NCBI RefSeq assembly: GCF_913776855.1
Contig: NZ_CAJYQD010000039.1
Location: 1-64,000, forward strand
Reading direction: 5' to 3'
From: an uncultured Sphingomonas sp.
GTDB taxonomy: Bacteria > Pseudomonadota > Alphaproteobacteria > Sphingomonadales > Sphingomonadaceae
Length of the DNA stretch: 64,000 bases
The notes below the pieces were generated by a model, which was given only the letters and a program-made list of their open reading frames with translations, was not told the origin of the DNA and made no database searches. The translations under genes and the position numbers were made by a program. Positions 61,195 to 64,000 of the stretch are shown in pieces; the first letter of the stretch is position 1; each line of letters starts with the position of its first letter.

Positions 61195-62432
61195 GCGCGG
61201 TGTGGCATCCCTTTACCCAGCATGGCCTGCGCGAACCCATCCCCCGGATCGTCCGCGGCGATGGCGCGGCGCTGTGGAGCGACGACGGGCGGCGGATCAT
61301 CGATGCGATATCGTCCTGGTGGGTCACGACGCACGGCCACAACCATCCGCGGATCGCCGCCGCGATCGCCGAACAGGCGCGGACGCTCGACCAGATCATC
61401 TTTGCGGGGCACACCCATGCCCCGGCCGAGACGCTGGCGGCGGAACTGTGCGCGATGCTGCCCGACGCGCTGACCCGCGTGTTCTTTTCCGACTCCGGAT
61501 CGACCAGCGTCGAGGTCGCGCTGAAGATGGCGCTCGGCTATTGGCGCAATCGGGGTGCGGCGCGGCACCGCATCCTCGTGCTGGAGCATGGCTATCACGG
61601 CGACACGATCGGCGCGATGTCGGTCGGCGCACGCGGCGTGTTCAACCAGGCATACGCCCCGCTGCTGTTCGATGTGGGATCGATCCCGTTCCCCGATCCC
61701 GGCTGCGAACAGGCGAGCTATGACGCGCTGGAAGCGGCGTGTCGCACGGGCGCGGCGGCGTTCATCGTCGAACCGCTGGTACTGGGCGCAGGCGGGATGC
61801 GCATGTACCCGCCCGCCGTGCTGGCCGAGATGCAACGCATCTGTCGCGCGCACGATGTCCTGTTCATCGCCGACGAGGTGATGACCGCCTGGGGCCGCAC
61901 CGGCACGCTGACCGCCTGCGAGCAGGCCGGGGTGGTGCCGGACATCATGTGCCTGTCGAAAGGGCTGACCGGTGGCGCCATCCCGCTGGCGGTGACGATG
62001 GCGAGCGAGGCCGTGTATCAGGCGCATTACGGGCCGGACCGGGCCACGATGTTCTTTCATTCGTCGAGTTACACCGCCAACCCGATCGCGTGTGCCGCCG
62101 CCAACGCCAATCTCGCGATCTGGCGCGAGGAACCCGTGGCAGGGCGGATCGCGTCGCTCGGCGAACGGCAGGGGCGCCGGCTGGCGGCGCTGGCGCAGCA
62201 TCCGCGCGTGTCGGGCGCGCGCCGGCTGGGAACGATCGCGGCGTTCGAACTGGACGGCGACGAAGGGTACCTGTCCGACCGCGCCCCGCGCTTGATGGCC
62301 CGGTTCCGCGAAGCCGGGGTCCTGCTGCGGCCGCTGGGGACGACACTGTACGTCATGCCGCCCTATTGCATCGACGACGACGATCTGGACGCGATCTATG
62401 CAGCGATTGGCGAGGCGTGCGACGCGCGATGA
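61191..62432 (+). CDS. bioA: Adenosylmethionine--8-amino-7-oxononanoate transaminase
   Basis: BioA makes 7,8-diaminopelargonate with SAM as amino donor. The start at 61191 is [23 protein letters not shown]; the track ORF is too long. Markers are [71 protein letters not shown] and the PLP lysine in [14 protein letters not shown]. It has 413 residues. Its stop abuts the convergent small gene at 62433 with no intergenic space. Confidence 0.96.
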   Translation: MSAVWHPFTQHGLREPIPRIVRGDGAALWSDDGRRIIDAISSWWVTTHGHNHPRIAAAIAEQARTLDQIIFAGHTHAPAETLAAELCAMLPDALTRVFFSDSGSTSVEVALKMALGYWRNRGAARHRILVLEHGYHGDTIGAMSVGARGVFNQAYAPLLFDVGSIPFPDPGCEQASYDALEAACRTGAAAFIVEPLVLGAGGMRMYPPAVLAEMQRICRAHDVLFIADEVMTAWGRTGTLTACEQAGVVPDIMCLSKGLTGGAIPLAVTMASEAVYQAHYGPDRATMFFHSSSYTANPIACAAANANLAIWREEPVAGRIASLGERQGRRLAALAQHPRVSGARRLGTIAAFELDGDEGYLSDRAPRLMARFREAGVLLRPLGTTLYVMPPYCIDDDDLDAIYAAIGEACDAR

Positions 62433-62726
62433 TCAGGACGCGGCGTTCCGGCGCCGCGTTTCCCAACCCTTGCGCGCGGCTGCCGACCGATCGGCGGCGG
62501 GGCGCTGCGCCGCCGCCTTGCCGCCGCGACGGGCCGAGGCGTGGGTATCCGGCTTGCCGCGTCCCGAGCCCGACTTGTTGCCGCCGCCCGAATCCTTGTT
62601 GACCGTCGCCCACGCGCGGGCCTCCGCCTCCTGCTCGGGCACGCCGCGTTCCTCATAGCTCTCGGCGATGTGCGCGGCCTTGCGCTTCTGCTTGTCGGTA
62701 TAGCTGCTCTTGTCACCACGCGGCAT
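62433..62726 (-). CDS. Small basic protein, plasmid-stabilization-like
   Basis: This 97-residue, very polar and Lys/Arg-rich protein begins MPRGDKSSYTDKQKRKAAHIAESYEERGVP with helical EAEARAWATVNKDSGGG. It is followed by a Gly/Ser/Ala-rich, probably disordered tail ending KGWETRRRNAAS. Homologues are often named plasmid stabilization protein, but no function is established and no partner toxin is adjacent. It converges on bioA with zero spacing. A 7-bp inverted repeat lies 16 nt upstream of its start. Confidence 0.8.
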   Translation of the reverse strand: MPRGDKSSYTDKQKRKAAHIAESYEERGVPEQEAEARAWATVNKDSGGGNKSGSGRGKPDTHASARRGGKAAAQRPAADRSAAARKGWETRRRNAAS

Positions 62727-62741
62727 ATCAGTCCTCCATCA

Positions 62742-62764
62742 GTCTAACAATCAAAGGGTTAGAC
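62742..62764. terminator. Inverted repeat between glycosyltransferase and small basic protein genes
   Basis: GTCTAAC-N9-GTTAGAC is a perfect 7-bp dyad in the 43-nt gap. It starts 5 nt after the glycosyltransferase stop, so it could be a weak terminator, or an operator for the small gene. Confidence 0.45.
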
Positions 62765-62769
62765 CAGTT

Positions 62770-63780
62770 TCATACCGACAGGATCGAAGTGTAGAGCGCG
62801 TGATAGCGCTCCGCCATCGCCTCCACCGAAAAGCGTTCGGCGACGATCCGCCGGCAATCCGCCCGATCGATTTCGCCTACCCTGTCGATCGCGGCGATGG
62901 CTTCGTCGAGCGTGTTTACGAGAAAGCCGTTAACGCCATCCTCGATCAGTTCGGGCATCGATCCGCGATCATAGGCGATGACCGGCGTCCCGCACGCCAT
63001 CGCCTCCACCACCGAAAGGCCGAACGGTTCGTCGAACCCGATCAGGTGGAGCAACGCCCGCGCCCCGCCCAGCAAATCCGTCCTGGCCTTGCCGCCGACC
63101 GCGCCGTGATAGACGATGCGGTCGCCGTCGATATGTGGTTCGACGTCCTCGCGCCAATAGCGGTCGTCCTGCACGATGCCGGCCATGTGCAGGCGGCGGC
63201 CACTGGCGTCCGCGGCGGCGATTGCCTCCGCCGCGCCCTTGTCCGGGTGCATCCGGCCAAAGAACAGCAGGTCGTCGCTGCCCTCGGCATCGAACGGGAA
63301 ATCGTCCAGCGGGATGCCGTGATGGATCGTCGCGGCATAGCGCAGCGACGGGTGCCGGTCGGCATCGCTGATCGCGACATACTGCACCCGGTCCTGATAG
63401 GGCGCATACATCGGCAGGATGCGGTCGGACGAAAAGCCATGGATCGTCGTCACCATCGGCGTGTCGACCAGGCCCGAAAAAGCATGGGCCGGGAAATCCG
63501 CCTGGTTATGGATCAGGTCGAACTCGCCCGCGCGTTCGAACACATGGGCGAGATGGGCGAACTCCCACACCTTCGCATCGATCGACGGGTCCTCGCTATA
63601 AGGCGCCGGCACCACTCCGGCGAGGGTCGCGGCGGTGATGCTGTCCTGCGTCGCGAACAGCGTGACATCGACCCCGCGCGCGACCAGTGCCTCGGTCAAC
63701 AGGCTGGTGACCAGCTCCCACGGACCATAGTGGCGCGGCGGCGTGCGCCACGCGATCGGGGCAATCATCGCGATACGCAT
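62770..63780 (-). CDS. Glycosyltransferase family 4
   Basis: This is a GT-B fold transferase of 336 residues. The N-terminal domain begins MRIAMIAPIAWRTPPRHYGPWE. The C-terminal donor-binding domain has LLFFGRMHPDKGAAEAIAAA and the E-x7-E motif FDEPFGLSVVEAMACGTPVIAY near residue 250. The sugar donor and acceptor are unknown. The ATG shares one base with the stop of the upstream GH13 gene (TGATG), so the two are coupled, perhaps in glucoside or trehalose-type metabolism. Confidence 0.92.
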   Translation of the reverse strand: MRIAMIAPIAWRTPPRHYGPWELVTSLLTEALVARGVDVTLFATQDSITAATLAGVVPAPYSEDPSIDAKVWEFAHLAHVFERAGEFDLIHNQADFPAHAFSGLVDTPMVTTIHGFSSDRILPMYAPYQDRVQYVAISDADRHPSLRYAATIHHGIPLDDFPFDAEGSDDLLFFGRMHPDKGAAEAIAAADASGRRLHMAGIVQDDRYWREDVEPHIDGDRIVYHGAVGGKARTDLLGGARALLHLIGFDEPFGLSVVEAMACGTPVIAYDRGSMPELIEDGVNGFLVNTLDEAIAAIDRVGEIDRADCRRIVAERFSVEAMAERYHALYTSILSV

Positions 63781-64000
63781 CAGGATACTTTCAGGATCAG
63801 CCCCTCGGCGGGGCGCAGATGGTGGGGATCGCCGGCATCGGCATGGGTCGACAGGATGACCTGTCCGGCCTCGACCATGATTACGGCGGGTCGGTCGCCA
63901 AGGTTCAGGACGATGCGATAGGCACCGCGGCGATAGGTCAGGACGTCGCCTTCCGCCCGTACGTCATCGATCGGCCCGGTTGACAGCGCCGACGTCGCGC
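63780..64000 (-). CDS. GH13 alpha-glucosidase, C-terminal fragment (runs off right edge)
   Basis: The last 72 codons are visible: ...DDVRAEGDVLTYRRGAYRIVLNLGDRPAV...STHADAGDPHHLRPAEGLILKVS. This matches the C-terminal beta-sandwich (DUF3459) of GH13 alpha-glucosidases and oligo-1,6-glucosidases. It is absent from the ORF track because it is truncated. The catalytic domain lies outside the window, so specificity is unknown. It is coupled to the GT4 gene by a TGATG overlap. Confidence 0.75.
   Translation of the reverse strand, partial: ATSALSTGPIDDVRAEGDVLTYRRGAYRIVLNLGDRPAVIMVEAGQVILSTHADAGDPHHLRPAEGLILKVS

Overview
The window looks like a chromosome segment of a sphingomonad (Alphaproteobacteria, Sphingomonadales). 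The evidence is uniformly high GC, the full nuoA-N operon followed by birA, coaX and ribonuclease J, a ZauP-like/ZapA/6S RNA/5-FCL/DUF2842 block, and abundant TonB, FAD-oxidoreductase and cupin genes. Species cannot be assigned from sequence alone.

Region 1 (1-17.7 kb, minus strand) is the complex I operon nuoABCDEFGHIJKLMN with tight stop/start overlaps, followed by birA, coaX and the first 25 codons of rnj. Three extra genes sit inside it: a SnoaL-like protein after nuoD, a tiny membrane protein after nuoE, and a secreted protein with an internal duplication between nuoF and nuoG.

Region 2 (17.8-30.5 kb) is housekeeping. It holds a YbjN-like protein, an inositol monophosphatase, EF-P, an M23 peptidase and an L,D-transpeptidase for the wall, and thiE. 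A carbon-metabolism run follows (fba class I, pgk, gap, tkt), interrupted by a PemK/RHH toxin-antitoxin pair and a MOSC gene. A plus-strand ZauP-like/ZapA/6S RNA/5-FCL/DUF2842 cluster ends the region.

Region 3 (30.6-57.9 kb) lies between two tRNA-Asp(GTC) genes that form a perfect 92-bp direct repeat. It is an accessory catabolic locus: two amine/amino-acid-type FAD oxidoreductases, two aldehyde dehydrogenases, a class III aminotransferase, an M20 amidohydrolase, a HAD-II hydrolase with a bicupin, a tartrate/D-malate dehydrogenase, a GhrA-type reductase and an Lrp/AsnC regulator. Transport functions are an OprB porin, a TonB receptor, and a four-domain Dpp/Opp-type ABC importer encoded by four genes. 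A PepSY-FNR-ferredoxin fusion reductase is also present. A 15-bp palindrome of the form CGGCA-N5-TGCCG recurs in front of most of its transcription units and fits an Lrp-type operator, so the locus reads as one regulon. A plausible flow is porin and ABC uptake, then amide hydrolysis, then amine oxidation or transamination, then aldehyde oxidation, then C4 acid entry to central metabolism. The actual substrate is unknown.

Region 4 (58-64 kb) holds an AI-2E family permease, bioF-bioD-bioA, a small basic stress/plasmid-stabilization-like protein, a GT4 glycosyltransferase, and the C-terminus of a GH13 alpha-glucosidase running off the right edge.
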